Below are positions 1 to 8,505 of a stretch of 64,000 nucleotides of DNA, piece by piece. Each line of letters opens with the position of its first letter. Position 1 is the first letter of the stretch. Where the stretch lies: positions 682,001-746,000 of the forward strand of contig NZ_LT671417.1 in assembly GCF_900128445.1 (NCBI RefSeq). The letters are read 5' to 3'. The position numbers and the translations under genes were made by a program. This DNA comes from Thermophilibacter provencensis. Its GTDB lineage: Bacteria; Actinomycetota; Coriobacteriia; Coriobacteriales; Atopobiaceae. The notes beneath the pieces are model-generated. The model was given only the letters and a program-made list of their open reading frames with translations, was not told the DNA's origin and ran no database searches.

Positions 1-66
1 TTTTGCACGGCACTTGGCATTTGAAGAGAGCGCCGTGCAAAAGTGACTGTCCCTTTTGCACGGTGC
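1..66. repeat. Inverted-repeat element, cut by window start
   Basis: TTTTGCACGGC at 1-11 is the exact reverse complement of GCCGTGCAAAA at 32-42. It is followed by GTGACTGTCCCTTTTGCACGG. The same core (GTGCRAAAGTGACTGTCCC) forms the right arm of the perfect 35-bp inverted repeat at 9114-9190, so this is a second, less regular copy of a dispersed family. It lies directly before the ribosome binding site of accC. It could act as a terminator or processing hairpin, or be a miniature mobile repeat; the sequence alone does not decide. Confidence 0.65.
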
Positions 67-80
67 GCCAGGAGGCAACG

Positions 81-1418
81 ATGTTCGACAAGATTCTCAT
101 TGCGAACCGCGGCGAGATCGCGGTCCGCGTGATTCGCGCCTGCAAGGAGATGGGCGTCAAGACCGTTGCCGTGTACTCCACGGCCGATGCCGAGGCGCTG
201 CACGTCGCCCTCGCCGACGAGGCCTACTGCATCGGCGGCCCGCGCCCGGCGGACAGCTACCTCAACGAGGACGCCATCCTCACCGTGGCCCTGCAGTCCG
301 GCGCCAAGGCCATCCACCCCGGCTACGGGTTCTTCTCGGAGAACTCGCACTTCGCTCGCGAGTGCCAGAAGTGCGGCCTCGTGTTCATCGGCCCCGACCC
401 GGACGTCATCGACCGCATGGGCGACAAGGACAACGCGCGCCGCACCGCGCGCGAGGCCGACGTTCCCATCGTTCCGGGCTGCGACCTGCTCAAGGATGCG
501 GACGAGGCGGTCCGCGAGGCGGGGCGCATCGGGTGCCCCGTGCTCATCAAGGCCCGCTCGGGCGGCGGTGGCCGCGGCATACGCAAGGTGGAGGACCCCG
601 CCGACGCCGGCAAGGCCTTCACCGAGGCGCACGCTGAGGCCGAGGCGGCCTTCGGCGACGGCGAGTGCTACATGGAGAAGTTCGTCTCCCCGGCCCACCA
701 TGTGGAGGTGCAGGTCCTCGCCGACGCCCACGGCAACGCGGTCTCGCTCGGCGAGCGCGAGTGCTCCGTCCAGCGCCGCAACCAGAAGCTCGTTGAGGAG
801 AGCCCGGCGCCGTGCCTGGACGCCCATCCCGGCGTCCGCGAGCGCATGCACAAGGCCGCACGCGACCTCACGCGCGCCGTGGGCTACGTGGGCGTGGGCA
901 CGATAGAGTTCCTCTTCGCCGACGACGGCAACTTCTACTTCATGGAGATGAACACGCGCCTGCAGGTGGAGCACCCGGTCACCGAGTTCGTGAGCGGCGT
1001 CGACCTCGTCAAGTGGCAGCTGCGCGTGGCGGCGGGGGCCGAGCTGCCCTTCTCGCAGGACGACATCTCCATTCAGGGGCATGCCATCGAGTGCCGCATC
1101 AACGCCGAGACGCCGGAGTTCCTCCCGTCGTGCGGCGACGTCACGATGCTGCACGTCCCCGGCGGGCCGCAGGTCCGGTTTGACTCCGCGCTCTACGTGG
1201 GGGCCGTGGTGCCGCCGTACTACGACTCGCTCCTCGGCAAGCTCATCGTCTGCTCGTCGACCCGCGAGGAGGCCATCCGCAAGATGCGCTCCGCCCTCGG
1301 CGAGCTCGTGGTCGACGGCGTGGCCGAGAACAGCGAGCTGCATCTCGACATCCTTGCCAACCCCGAGTTCGTCTCGGGGAACTACCACACCAACCTGATG
1401 GAGCACCTCTATGAGTAA
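81..1418 (+). CDS. accC: Acetyl-CoA carboxylase, biotin carboxylase subunit
   Basis: Carboxylates biotin on the carrier protein with ATP and bicarbonate, the first half-reaction of malonyl-CoA synthesis for fatty acids. The 445-residue product has the usual AccC length. It shows the N-terminal fold (MFDKILIANRGEIAVRVIRA), the HPGYGFFSEN segment, the ATP-grasp glycine loop KARSGGGGRGIR near residues 157-168, the EKF..HHVEVQ strand and the EMNTRLQVEHPVTE active-site stretch. The ATG at 81 follows AGGAGG by 4 bases. A longer in-frame upstream extension has no ribosome binding site. The last 8 bases overlap the accDA start, so the two are probably translationally coupled. The biotin carrier gene (accB) is not in the window. 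Confidence 0.97.
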   Translation: MFDKILIANRGEIAVRVIRACKEMGVKTVAVYSTADAEALHVALADEAYCIGGPRPADSYLNEDAILTVALQSGAKAIHPGYGFFSENSHFARECQKCGLVFIGPDPDVIDRMGDKDNARRTAREADVPIVPGCDLLKDADEAVREAGRIGCPVLIKARSGGGGRGIRKVEDPADAGKAFTEAHAEAEAAFGDGECYMEKFVSPAHHVEVQVLADAHGNAVSLGERECSVQRRNQKLVEESPAPCLDAHPGVRERMHKAARDLTRAVGYVGVGTIEFLFADDGNFYFMEMNTRLQVEHPVTEFVSGVDLVKWQLRVAAGAELPFSQDDISIQGHAIECRINAETPEFLPSCGDVTMLHVPGGPQVRFDSALYVGAVVPPYYDSLLGKLIVCSSTREEAIRKMRSALGELVVDGVAENSELHLDILANPEFVSGNYHTNLMEHLYE

Positions 1419-3135
1419 GCGAGAGAAGAGCGTCAACGCCCTCGAGGGGCCGATAACCGAGGTGTCGGCGGAGTTCCCCGAGCGCCACATCCTCGTCAAG
1501 TGCCCCGGATGCCGCAGGGTGATCGACCAGTCCAAGTTTGACGAGAACCTCGACGTGTGCCCCCGCTGCGGGCGCCACCTGCGCGTCTCCGGGCGCAAGC
1601 GCATGCGCATGACGGTGGATGCCGGGACCTTCGAGGAATGGGACCGCGAGCTCGCCGCCACGGACTTCCTGGAGTTTCCCGGCTATGTCGACAAGCTCGA
1701 GGCGGCGCGCGAGAAGAGCCACGAGAACGATGCCGTGGTCTGCGGCCGCGGAAAGATCGGCGGCCATGACGCGGCGCTGTTCTTCATGAACGCGGAGTTC
1801 ATGATGGGCTCGATGGGATCGGTCGTGGGCGAGAAGATCACGCGTGCCTTCGAGCGCGCCACGGAGCTCGGCCTGCCGGTCGTGGGCTTCACCGTCTCCG
1901 GTGGCGCCCGCATGCAGGAGGGCACAACCTCGCTCATGCAGATGGCGAAGGTCTCCGCCGCAGTGCGCCGGCACTCCGAGGAGGGGCTGTTCTACCTGAC
2001 CGTGCTCACCGACCCCACCACCGGCGGCGTGACGGCGAGCTTTGCCATGGAGGGCGACGTCATCCTCGCCGAGCCGGGCGCGCTCGTCGGCTTTGCCGGC
2101 CCGCGCGTGGTGGAGCAGACCACGCACAAGAAGCTCCCCGCCGGCTTCCAGCGCTCCGAGTTCCTGCTCGAGCACGGATTCTGCGACCTCATCGTGGAGC
2201 GCAAGGACATGGTGGCCACCATCGCCGAGCTTCTCGCCCTGCACGAGGGCAAGGCTCCGGCCCCGGGCGCTCCGCACGCGCTGACGCACGAGGAGCCCCG
2301 CCGCGGTCGGGGCGTGCGCCCCAAGCGCGTCGCCGAGCCCGAGAGCGCCTACGACATCGTCAAGCTCACGCGCTCCACGGAGCGCGCGACCGCCCTCGAG
2401 CTGCTTGAGCGCGGGTGGGACGGCTTCGTCGAGCTTCACGGCGACCGCCTCTTCGCCGACGACGCCGCCATCGTGGCGGGCATCGGCTGGAGGGGAGGGC
2501 GCGTGATGACCGTCATCGCCATCGAGCGGGGCAGCTCAACCAAGGAGCGCGTGCGCCGCAACTTCGGCATGGCGCATCCCGAGGGCTACCGCAAGGCGCT
2601 GCGCCTCATGCGCCAGGCCGAGAAGTTCGGCCGGCCCGTGGTCTGCCTCGTCGACACCTCGGGCGCCTACTGCGGCATCGGCGCCGAGGAGCGCGGTCAG
2701 GGCGAGGCCATCGCGGCCAACCTCGTCGCAATGAGCGGCCTTAGGGTGCCGATAGTGAGCGCGGTGGTGGGCGAGGGCGGCTCGGGCGGCGCGCTGGGGC
2801 TTGCCGTGGCCGACCGCGTCTACATGCTCGGCAGCGCGGCGTACTCGGTCGTGAGCCCCGAGGGCTGCGCCTCGATCCTCTGGAAGGACCCCAAGCGCGC
2901 CGACGATGCCGCCGCCGCCCTGCACATCACCGCCGAGGACCTCACCGAGCTCGGTCTCGTGGATGGAGTGATCAACGACATCGGGCTCACCCACACCGAG
3001 ATCGCCCACGACCTCGTGCGTGAGGTGGAGCTTGCCCTGGACGAGCTGGGCCAGCTCGACGCCGACCAGCTCGTGGGCCTTCGCTACGACAAGTTCCGCG
3101 CGATGGGAGGGGATAGGATATGCTCGCGCTCGTAA
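1411..3135 (+). CDS. accDA: Acetyl-CoA carboxylase carboxyltransferase, fused beta-alpha subunits
   Basis: Transfers the carboxyl group from carboxybiotin to acetyl-CoA. The 574-residue chain joins an AccD-like N-terminal half (about residues 1-285) to an AccA-like C-terminal half (about 305-574), with an Arg/Pro-rich linker (RRGRGVRPKR). The AccD zinc ribbon is intact: Cys31, Cys34, Cys50 and Cys53. Oxyanion-hole glycines are visible as VSGGARMQEG and TTGGVTASFA in the first half and EGGSGGALGLAVADRVYML in the second. In E. coli these are separate proteins; a single-chain form fixes 1:1 stoichiometry. It overlaps accC by 8 bases at the start and degV by 16 bases at the end, pointing to one operon. 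Confidence 0.95.
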   Translation: MSKREKSVNALEGPITEVSAEFPERHILVKCPGCRRVIDQSKFDENLDVCPRCGRHLRVSGRKRMRMTVDAGTFEEWDRELAATDFLEFPGYVDKLEAAREKSHENDAVVCGRGKIGGHDAALFFMNAEFMMGSMGSVVGEKITRAFERATELGLPVVGFTVSGGARMQEGTTSLMQMAKVSAAVRRHSEEGLFYLTVLTDPTTGGVTASFAMEGDVILAEPGALVGFAGPRVVEQTTHKKLPAGFQRSEFLLEHGFCDLIVERKDMVATIAELLALHEGKAPAPGAPHALTHEEPRRGRGVRPKRVAEPESAYDIVKLTRSTERATALELLERGWDGFVELHGDRLFADDAAIVAGIGWRGGRVMTVIAIERGSSTKERVRRNFGMAHPEGYRKALRLMRQAEKFGRPVVCLVDTSGAYCGIGAEERGQGEAIAANLVAMSGLRVPIVSAVVGEGGSGGALGLAVADRVYMLGSAAYSVVSPEGCASILWKDPKRADDAAAALHITAEDLTELGLVDGVINDIGLTHTEIAHDLVREVELALDELGQLDADQLVGLRYDKFRAMGGDRICSRS

Positions 3136-3944
3136 CTGACTCCACCTGCGGCCTGACGCGTGTCGAGGCCGATGAGCTGGGCGTCATCGTGCTCCCCATG
3201 ACCTACTCCGTCGACGGCGTCCGCTACTCGGAGGCGCCCGTCGGAGAGAACGGCGATTACGGCTCGCTCATCTCGGCCGGCTCCCGCGTCGAGACCGAGG
3301 CCGTCCACCCGTCCGCCTTCGAACGCGTCTTCCGCGAGCGTCTCGCCGCGGGCGACGACGTTCTCTGCGTCACGATCTCGTCACGCCTTTCTGGCACGTT
3401 CCGCAGTGCCGAGGAGGCTGCCGCCGCGGTCGACCCGAGCGGCAAGCGCGTGGCCGCGTTCGACTCATGGAACACCGCGGGCGCGCTCGAGTTCCTCGTC
3501 CGACGCGCGCACGAGCTCGCGGCCGGGGGCTGCTCGCTCTCCGAGGTCGTCGCCGGCCTTGCCGAGGCCCGGCGCGGCACCCGCATCGTCTTCAGCGTGC
3601 CCGACATGGGGGCGCTCTTCAGAAGCGGCAGGCTCGGCGCCATCCGCCGCGCCGTGGCAACCAAGCTCAACCGCTATCCCGTCATGACCCTTCATGAGGG
3701 GGGAATCGAGAAGTACGGCGACGGGCGCGGCGCGCGCGGCATGGCGGCCGCCATGGTGCGCCGCGCGCCGGAGGGGAGTCGCGAGCTCGTGGTGTCGCAC
3801 TTCGGGCCGCGCGGCGTCGAGGCGCGCGAGGTGTTTCTCGCCGCGCGCTCCCGCTTCCCCGAGGCCCGCGTGCGCGTGAAGGACGGCGGCCCGGTGCTCG
3901 CAAAGCACCTCGGCCTCGGAGCCGTGGGACTCTCCTGGGCGTAA
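3120..3944 (+). CDS. DegV family fatty-acid-binding protein
   Basis: The 274-residue protein carries the DegV hallmarks: an N-terminal TDSTCGLT strand-turn, VLPMTYSVDGVRYSE, the TEAVHPSAFERVF region and CVTISSRLSGTFRSAE. DegV/FakB proteins bind a fatty acid and, with a FakA kinase, present acyl-phosphate for lipid synthesis. That fits its position as third gene of an acetyl-CoA carboxylase operon. The ATG lies inside the 3' end of accDA (16-base overlap) just after GGAGGGGATAGG. No fakA is present in the window. The lipid-binding role comes from the family and is not shown here. Confidence 0.88.
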   Translation: MLALVTDSTCGLTRVEADELGVIVLPMTYSVDGVRYSEAPVGENGDYGSLISAGSRVETEAVHPSAFERVFRERLAAGDDVLCVTISSRLSGTFRSAEEAAAAVDPSGKRVAAFDSWNTAGALEFLVRRAHELAAGGCSLSEVVAGLAEARRGTRIVFSVPDMGALFRSGRLGAIRRAVATKLNRYPVMTLHEGGIEKYGDGRGARGMAAAMVRRAPEGSRELVVSHFGPRGVEAREVFLAARSRFPEARVRVKDGGPVLAKHLGLGAVGLSWA

Positions 3945-3989
3945 GCGTTCCCAGGGCCGACGGGTGCGCTTCTCCCCACGTCGGGGGCA

Positions 3990-4135
3990 CCCGCACTCAT
4001 GAGTGCGGGCATCAAGTGCGGGCACAAGTGCCGAGAAGGACCATCGAGTGCGAGGTTCTTCTCGGCATTTGTCGTTGAGTGCGGGCATCCGGTGCGCCGG
4101 GGGACCGCACTCGTGAGCGCGCGCATCGAGTGCGG
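3990..4135. repeat. Palindrome cluster with GAGTGCGG core
   Basis: This spacer holds no credible gene. It contains a perfect 20-bp palindrome (CCCGCACTCATGAGTGCGGG, 3990-4009), GGCACAAGTGCC (4021-4032), a 10-bp inverted repeat (4029-4038 with 4058-4067) and CCGCACTCG/CGAGTGCGG (4105-4113 with 4127-4135). The core GAGTGCGG or a close variant also occurs at 4015, 4047 and 4077. It lies about 100 bases upstream of the rpsL promoter. Confidence 0.75.
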
Positions 4136-4210
4136 CGGCGCCCCGCCCCGCCCCTCGGCGCGTGCCGGCCCCTCCGTTCTTCTCGCCAGCGCGTGAACGT
4201 ACGGTGAAGA

Positions 4211-4232
4211 ATGGATACGCCCGGGACCGTGG
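4211..4232 (+). promoter_or_regulatory. ATGGATACGC motif, copy 1 (upstream of rpsL promoter)
   Basis: ATGGATACGCCCGGGA followed by CCGTGG lies 4 bases before the rpsL -35 box. Near-identical 22-bp copies occur at 9205-9226 (upstream of rplC) and 11068-11089 (upstream of rplB). Conservation across three ribosomal-protein units, with diverged surroundings, suggests a shared function such as a regulator or upstream promoter element. Function unknown. Confidence 0.6.
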
Positions 4233-4236
4233 CGTT

Positions 4237-4265
4237 TTGACAACAGCCATGCATGCGCGTAATGT
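4237..4265 (+). promoter_or_regulatory. Promoter of the rpsL-rpsG-fusA-rpsJ operon
   Basis: TTGACA at 4237-4242 is a consensus -35 box. A 17-base spacer leads to TAATGT at 4260-4265 as the -10 box. Transcription should start near 4272, giving an 80-base leader before the rpsL TTG codon. Confidence 0.85.
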
Positions 4266-4353
4266 TCATCGTCGCGTCAATCCGGGGCAGAGGTGCTGCT
4301 CGGCCCTTGAATACGAGAAAAACGGCACGTCGATAGTATAGAAGGAGAGAGCT

Positions 4354-4725
4354 TTGCCTACTATCAACCAGCTGGTCCGCAAGGGCCGCATGAGCGTCAA
4401 GGCCAAGTCCAAGAACGCCGCCCTGCAGCACAACCCCCAGAAGCGCGGCGTCTGCACCCGCGTCTTCACCACCACCCCGAAGAAGCCGAACTCCGCCCTT
4501 CGTAAGGTCGCCCGTGTGCGCCTCGTGAACGGCATCGAGGTCACCGCCTACATCCCCGGCGAGGGCCACAACCTCCAGGAGCACTCGATCGTCCTCATCC
4601 GCGGCGGCCGCGTGCGTGACCTCCCCGGTGTCCGCTACAAGATCATCCGTGGCGCCTACGACTGCGCCGCCGTGCAGAACCGCCAGAAGGCGCGCTCCCG
4701 CTACGGCACCAAGCGCCCGAAGTAG
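4354..4725 (+). CDS. rpsL: Small ribosomal subunit protein S12
   Basis: S12 sits at the decoding centre of the 30S subunit. The 123-residue sequence is typical from [10 protein letters not shown] to the basic C terminus. The start is TTG at 4354 because the conserved PTINQ sequence begins right after it and GGAGAG lies 6 bases upstream. The loop [13 protein letters not shown] keeps Lys43. The second streptomycin loop reads [12 protein letters not shown], so position 88 is arginine instead of the usual lysine. K88R is a known streptomycin-resistance substitution in Mycobacterium tuberculosis. First gene of the str operon. Confidence 0.98.
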   Translation: MPTINQLVRKGRMSVKAKSKNAALQHNPQKRGVCTRVFTTTPKKPNSALRKVARVRLVNGIEVTAYIPGEGHNLQEHSIVLIRGGRVRDLPGVRYKIIRGAYDCAAVQNRQKARSRYGTKRPK

Positions 4726-4767
4726 TGAACAGCCGCACAATCGTCATCAGATCCGAGGAGATATAAC

Positions 4768-5241
4768 ATGCCGCGTCGTGCATCCAAGAACCACCGTCGC
4801 GAGGTCCAGCCGGACGCCGTGTACAACAACCGTCTCGTGACCCAGCTCATCAACAAGGTCCTTCTCGACGGCAAGAAGGCCACCGCCGAGCGCATCGTCT
4901 ACGGTGCCTTTGACATCGTCGCCGAGAAGTCCGGCGAGGATGCCCTCTCCGTCTTCAAGAAGGCCATGGACAACATCCGCCCGACCCTCGAGGTCAAGCC
5001 CAAGCGCGTCGGCGGCGCCACCTACCAGGTGCCCATGGAGGTCAACTCCCGCCGCGCCACCACCCTCGCCATCCGCTGGATGGTCAACTTCTCCCGCGCC
5101 CGCAAGGAGAAGACCATGGCCGAGCGTCTCGCCAACGAGATCCTCGACGCCTCCAACGGCGTCGGCGCCTCTGTCAAGAAGCGCGAGGACCTCTTCAAGA
5201 TGGCCGAGGCCAACCGCGCGTTCTCTCACTACCGCTTCTAA
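4768..5241 (+). CDS. rpsG: Small ribosomal subunit protein S7
   Basis: S7 nucleates assembly of the 30S head by binding the 3' domain of 16S rRNA, and contacts tRNA in the E site. The 157-residue product has the standard length and conserved segments [33 protein letters not shown] and [16 protein letters not shown] at 4768 is preceded by GAGGAG with 7 bases spacing. It sits 42 bases after rpsL and 21 bases before fusA in the str operon. Confidence 0.98.
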   Translation: MPRRASKNHRREVQPDAVYNNRLVTQLINKVLLDGKKATAERIVYGAFDIVAEKSGEDALSVFKKAMDNIRPTLEVKPKRVGGATYQVPMEVNSRRATTLAIRWMVNFSRARKEKTMAERLANEILDASNGVGASVKKREDLFKMAEANRAFSHYRF

Positions 5242-5262
5242 GCCGATCCGAGGGAGCTACTT

Positions 5263-7359
5263 ATGGCAAAGGTTAAGTACAAGCTCGAGGACCTCCGCAA
5301 CATCGGCATCATGGCCCACATCGATGCCGGCAAGACCACCACGACGGAGCGCATCCTCTACTACACGGGCAAGACCCACAAGATCGGCGAGGTTCACGAC
5401 GGCGCCGCCACCATGGACTGGATGGTCCAGGAGCAGGAGCGCGGCGTGACCATCACCTCCGCGGCCACCACGTGCTTCTGGAAGGATCACGTCATCCAGA
5501 TCATCGACACCCCGGGCCACGTCGACTTCACGTCCGAGGTCGAGCGGTGCCTTCGCGTCCTCGACGGTGCCGTGGCGGTCTTCGACGCCGTCGCCGGCGT
5601 CCAGCCGCAGTCCGAGACCGTCTGGCGTCAGGCCACCACGTACGGCGTCCCCCGCATCGCGTTCATCAACAAGTATGACCGCATTGGCGCCGACTTCTTC
5701 CACGCCATCGACACCATGAAGGACCGCCTGCACGCCAACGCCGTGGCGGCCCAGATTCCGATGGGCGCCGAGAACAACTTCTGGGGTCTCGTCGACCTGG
5801 TCACCATGACCGCGTGGGACTTCAAGGAGGACGCCAAGGGCATGATCTACCCTGAGCCCATGGACGCCATCCCCGACGAGTTTATGGACCTCGCGCAGGA
5901 GAAGCGTGAGGAGCTGCTCGACGCCGCCTCCAACTTCTCCGACGAGATCATGGAGGCCGTGCTCGAGGAGCAGGAGATCCCCGTCGACGACCTCAAGGCG
6001 GCCCTGCGCAAGGGCGTCATCGCCGGCGAGCTCAACCTCGTCTTCGTGGGCTCCGCCTACAAGAACAAGGGCATCCAGGAGCTCCTCGACGCCGTCGTGG
6101 ACTACCTCCCGAGCCCGCTTGACGTTGCCGAGATCGACGGCACCAACCTCAAGGGCGAGCCCGAGGTCCGTCACGCCGACCCGAAGGAGCCCTTCGCGGC
6201 CCTCGCCTTCAAGATCATGACCGACCCGTACGTCGGCAAGCTCACCTACATCCGCGTGTACTCCGGTCAGGCGGAGGCGGGCTCCTACGTCTACAACTCG
6301 GTCAAGGACAACCGCGAGCGCCTCGGCCGCATCCTCGAGATGAACGCCAACGAGCGCGTCGACCGTGACGAGTGCTCCGCCGGCGACATCGTTGCCTGCG
6401 TCGGCCTCAAGAACACCACCACGGGCGAGACCCTCTGCGACGAGAAGCACCCCGTCATCCTCGAGTCCATCGAGTTCGCGACGCCGGTCATCTCCGTCGC
6501 CGTGGAGCCCAAGACCAAGGCCGAGCAGGACAAGATGTCCGTTGGCCTGGCCAAGCTCGCCGAGGAGGACCCGACCTTCCAGGTCCACACCGATCACGAG
6601 ACCGGCCAGACCATCATCTCCGGCATGGGCGAGCTGCACCTCGAGATCATCGTCGACCGCCTGCGCCGCGAGTTCAAGGTCGACTGCAACGTCGGCAAGC
6701 CGCAGGTCGCCTATCGCGAGACCGCCGGCAAGGCCGTCACGCACGTCGAGGGCAAGTTCGTCCGCCAGTCCGGCGGCCGCGGCCAGTACGGCCACGCCGT
6801 CATCGACATGGAGCCCAACGAGCCGGGCAAGGGCTACGAGTTCGAGAACGCCATCGTCGGTGGCGTCATCCCGAAGGAGTACATCCCGTCCGTCGACAAG
6901 GGCATCCAGGAGGCGCTCGAGAGCGGCGTCATCGCCGGCTACCCGGTCGTCGACATCAAGGTCAAGCTCGTCGACGGCTCCTACCACGAGGTCGACTCCT
7001 CCGAGGCCGCCTTCAAGATCGCCGGCTCCATGGCCATCAAGGAGGCCCTGAAGAAGTCCAACCCCGTCCTCCTCGAACCCGTCGAGCAGGTCGAGGTCGA
7101 GACGCCCGAGCAGTACATGGGCGACGTCATGGGCAACCTCTCCAGCCGTCGTGGCAAGATCGAGGGCATGGAGGATCGTCGCGACACCAAGGTCATCCGT
7201 GCCAAGGTGCCCCTGGGCGAGATGTTCGGCTATGCCACGGACCTTCGCTCCCAGACGCAGGGCCGCGCGAGCTACACCATGCAGTTCGACTCGTACGAGC
7301 CCGTGCCGAAGGCCGTCCGTGACGAGATCGTCGCCAAGAACGGCGGCAACGCTTCCTAG
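5263..7359 (+). CDS. fusA: Translation elongation factor G
   Basis: EF-G is the GTPase that drives translocation and, with RRF, ribosome recycling. The 698-residue protein has the full domain set: GTPase with [17 protein letters not shown] (P-loop), the [11 protein letters not shown] switch, DTPGHVDFT and FINKYDR; then domain II, III, IV ([16 protein letters not shown]) and V ([20 protein letters not shown]). ATG at 5263 follows GAGGGAG. Compare the tet(W) paralogue at 53416, which shares the fold but protects ribosomes from tetracycline. Confidence 0.98.
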   Translation: MAKVKYKLEDLRNIGIMAHIDAGKTTTTERILYYTGKTHKIGEVHDGAATMDWMVQEQERGVTITSAATTCFWKDHVIQIIDTPGHVDFTSEVERCLRVLDGAVAVFDAVAGVQPQSETVWRQATTYGVPRIAFINKYDRIGADFFHAIDTMKDRLHANAVAAQIPMGAENNFWGLVDLVTMTAWDFKEDAKGMIYPEPMDAIPDEFMDLAQEKREELLDAASNFSDEIMEAVLEEQEIPVDDLKAALRKGVIAGELNLVFVGSAYKNKGIQELLDAVVDYLPSPLDVAEIDGTNLKGEPEVRHADPKEPFAALAFKIMTDPYVGKLTYIRVYSGQAEAGSYVYNSVKDNRERLGRILEMNANERVDRDECSAGDIVACVGLKNTTTGETLCDEKHPVILESIEFATPVISVAVEPKTKAEQDKMSVGLAKLAEEDPTFQVHTDHETGQTIISGMGELHLEIIVDRLRREFKVDCNVGKPQVAYRETAGKAVTHVEGKFVRQSGGRGQYGHAVIDMEPNEPGKGYEFENAIVGGVIPKEYIPSVDKGIQEALESGVIAGYPVVDIKVKLVDGSYHEVDSSEAAFKIAGSMAIKEALKKSNPVLLEPVEQVEVETPEQYMGDVMGNLSSRRGKIEGMEDRRDTKVIRAKVPLGEMFGYATDLRSQTQGRASYTMQFDSYEPVPKAVRDEIVAKNGGNAS

Positions 7360-7398
7360 TTAACGACCACCGAGCCCTAGCTCATTGGAGGTACCACA

Positions 7399-7707
7399 GT
7401 GTCAAGCCAGAAGATCAGGATTCGCCTCAAGGGCTACGACCACGAGGTCGTTGATCAGTCCGCGAAGCTCATCGTCGACACCGCCCAGAAGACCGGTGCG
7501 CGCGTGTCTGGCCCCATCCCCCTGCCCACCGAGCGCAACCTCTACACGGTCATCCGCTCGCCGCACAAGGACAAGGACTCCCGCGAGCAGTTCGAGATGC
7601 GCACCCACAAGCGCCTCATCGACATCCTCGACCCCTCGCCGTCCACGGTCGACTCGCTCATGCGCCTCGACCTTCCCGCTGGCGTCGACATCGAGATCAA
7701 GCTCTAA
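7399..7707 (+). CDS. rpsJ: Small ribosomal subunit protein S10
   Basis: S10 is a 30S head protein that doubles as the NusG/NusE contact in antitermination. The 102-residue sequence is typical ([52 protein letters not shown] in segments). The start is GTG at 7399, 6 bases after GGAGGT. In most bacteria rpsJ is directly followed by rplC. Here it is the last gene of the str transcript, and the next ribosomal gene is 1.7 kb away beyond two hairpins and two enzyme genes. Confidence 0.97.
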   Translation: MSSQKIRIRLKGYDHEVVDQSAKLIVDTAQKTGARVSGPIPLPTERNLYTVIRSPHKDKDSREQFEMRTHKRLIDILDPSPSTVDSLMRLDLPAGVDIEIKL

Positions 7708-7730
7708 GGCCGTACACTCTTAGCAGCGAT

Positions 7731-7797
7731 GAGGCCCCCGACCTTGCGCGCGGAAGTGCACTTCGTGGAACTTCCGCTTGGCAAGGTCGGGGGCCTC
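7731..7797 (+). terminator. Composite hairpin after rpsJ, copy 1
   Basis: The outer stem is 17 perfect base pairs (7731-7747 with 7781-7797). Inside it an 8-bp stem (7750-7757 with 7770-7777) is capped by CAC-TTC-GTG (7759-7767), which can form three more pairs around TTC. The second copy at 15111-15174 has the same plan with different paired bases. It probably ends or processes the rpsJ transcript, although no U-tract follows. Confidence 0.75.
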
Positions 7798-7806
7798 TGC
7801 CATCGA

Positions 7807-7842
7807 GACAACAGACCCAACCGACGGGTTGGGTCTGTTGTC
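7807..7842 (+). terminator. 16-bp hairpin before thrH-like gene
   Basis: The left arm 7807-7822 pairs perfectly with 7827-7842 around a 4-base loop (core CAGACCCAACC). There is no clear U-tract. It follows the composite hairpin directly, so the rpsJ transcript meets two strong structures in succession. Its right end overlaps a weak TTGTCA (7838-7843) that, with TACTAT at 7863-7868 and a long 19-base spacer, could be a promoter for the next gene. Confidence 0.6.
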
Positions 7843-7904
7843 AACCTGTAATGTGGGGAAGCTACTATGACGAGAAGGACGGTTGCTCTGAGAGGGGGCT
7901 TGCC

Positions 7905-8504
7905 ATGAACATCGTTTGTCTCGACCTTGAGGGCGTGCTCGTGCCGGAGATCTGGATCGCGTTTGCGGAGGAGTCGGGCATCCCCGAGCTGCGCCGCACC
8001 ACGCGTGACGAGCCGGACTACGACAGGCTCATGGCCTTTCGCATCGCCACGCTGCGCGAGCATGGCCTCGGCCTGCCTCAGATTCAGGACGTCATCTCAC
8101 GCATCGACCCACTGCCAGGCGCCCGCGCCTTTCTTGACGCGCTGCGCGAGAGAACGCAGGCCGTGATTCTCTCCGACACGTTCGAAGAGTTCGCGCGTCC
8201 GCTCATGGCCAAGCTCGGCTGGCCCACGCTGCTCTGCAACTCGCTCGAGGTGTCTGCCGACGGCGAGATTCTCCGCCACCGCATGCGCTGTGAGAATTCA
8301 AAGCTCACTACCGTGCGCGCCCTCCAGTCCTGCGGCTACGAGACCATCGCCGCGGGGGACTCGTTCAACGACCTCGCTATGATCCGCGCGAGCAAGGCGG
8401 GCTTCCTCTTCCGCAGCACCCCGGCCATCCAGGAGGCCAATCCCGACCTGCCCGCGTTCACGGAGTACGCGGACCTGCTCAGCGGCATCACGGAGGCTCT
8501 GTAG
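7905..8504 (+). CDS. thrH: ThrH-type phosphoserine phosphatase / homoserine phosphotransferase
   Basis: This 199-residue HAD-superfamily protein closely follows the Pseudomonas ThrH pattern: MNIVCLDLEGVLVPEIWIAF at the start (motif I with a D-x-E variant), VILSDTFEEFARPLM (motif II), FPTLLC-like WPTLLCNSLEV and IAAGDSFNDLAMI (motif IV). ThrH dephosphorylates phosphoserine and can pass the phosphate to homoserine, linking serine and threonine metabolism. ATG at 7905 follows AGAGGGGG; an in-frame upstream extension from 7851 lacks family similarity. It ends 1 base before the histidine phosphatase gene, so they are cotranscribed. The choice between the two activities is inference. Confidence 0.85.
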   Translation: MNIVCLDLEGVLVPEIWIAFAEESGIPELRRTTRDEPDYDRLMAFRIATLREHGLGLPQIQDVISRIDPLPGARAFLDALRERTQAVILSDTFEEFARPLMAKLGWPTLLCNSLEVSADGEILRHRMRCENSKLTTVRALQSCGYETIAAGDSFNDLAMIRASKAGFLFRSTPAIQEANPDLPAFTEYADLLSGITEAL

Positions 8505-8505
8505 C

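Noticed and set aside
1243-2439. Long minus-strand open frame opposite accC/accDA
   Set aside because: It mirrors conserved genes, has only low-complexity Arg/Ala/Leu content and no ribosome binding site; typical antisense shadow in GC-rich DNA. The same applies to the antisense frames at 5257-6987, 23349-25424 and 28389-30524.
3999-4196. 65-codon frame in the degV-rpsL spacer
   Set aside because: It consists of the GAGTGCGG palindromes read as protein; no ribosome binding site and repetitive composition.
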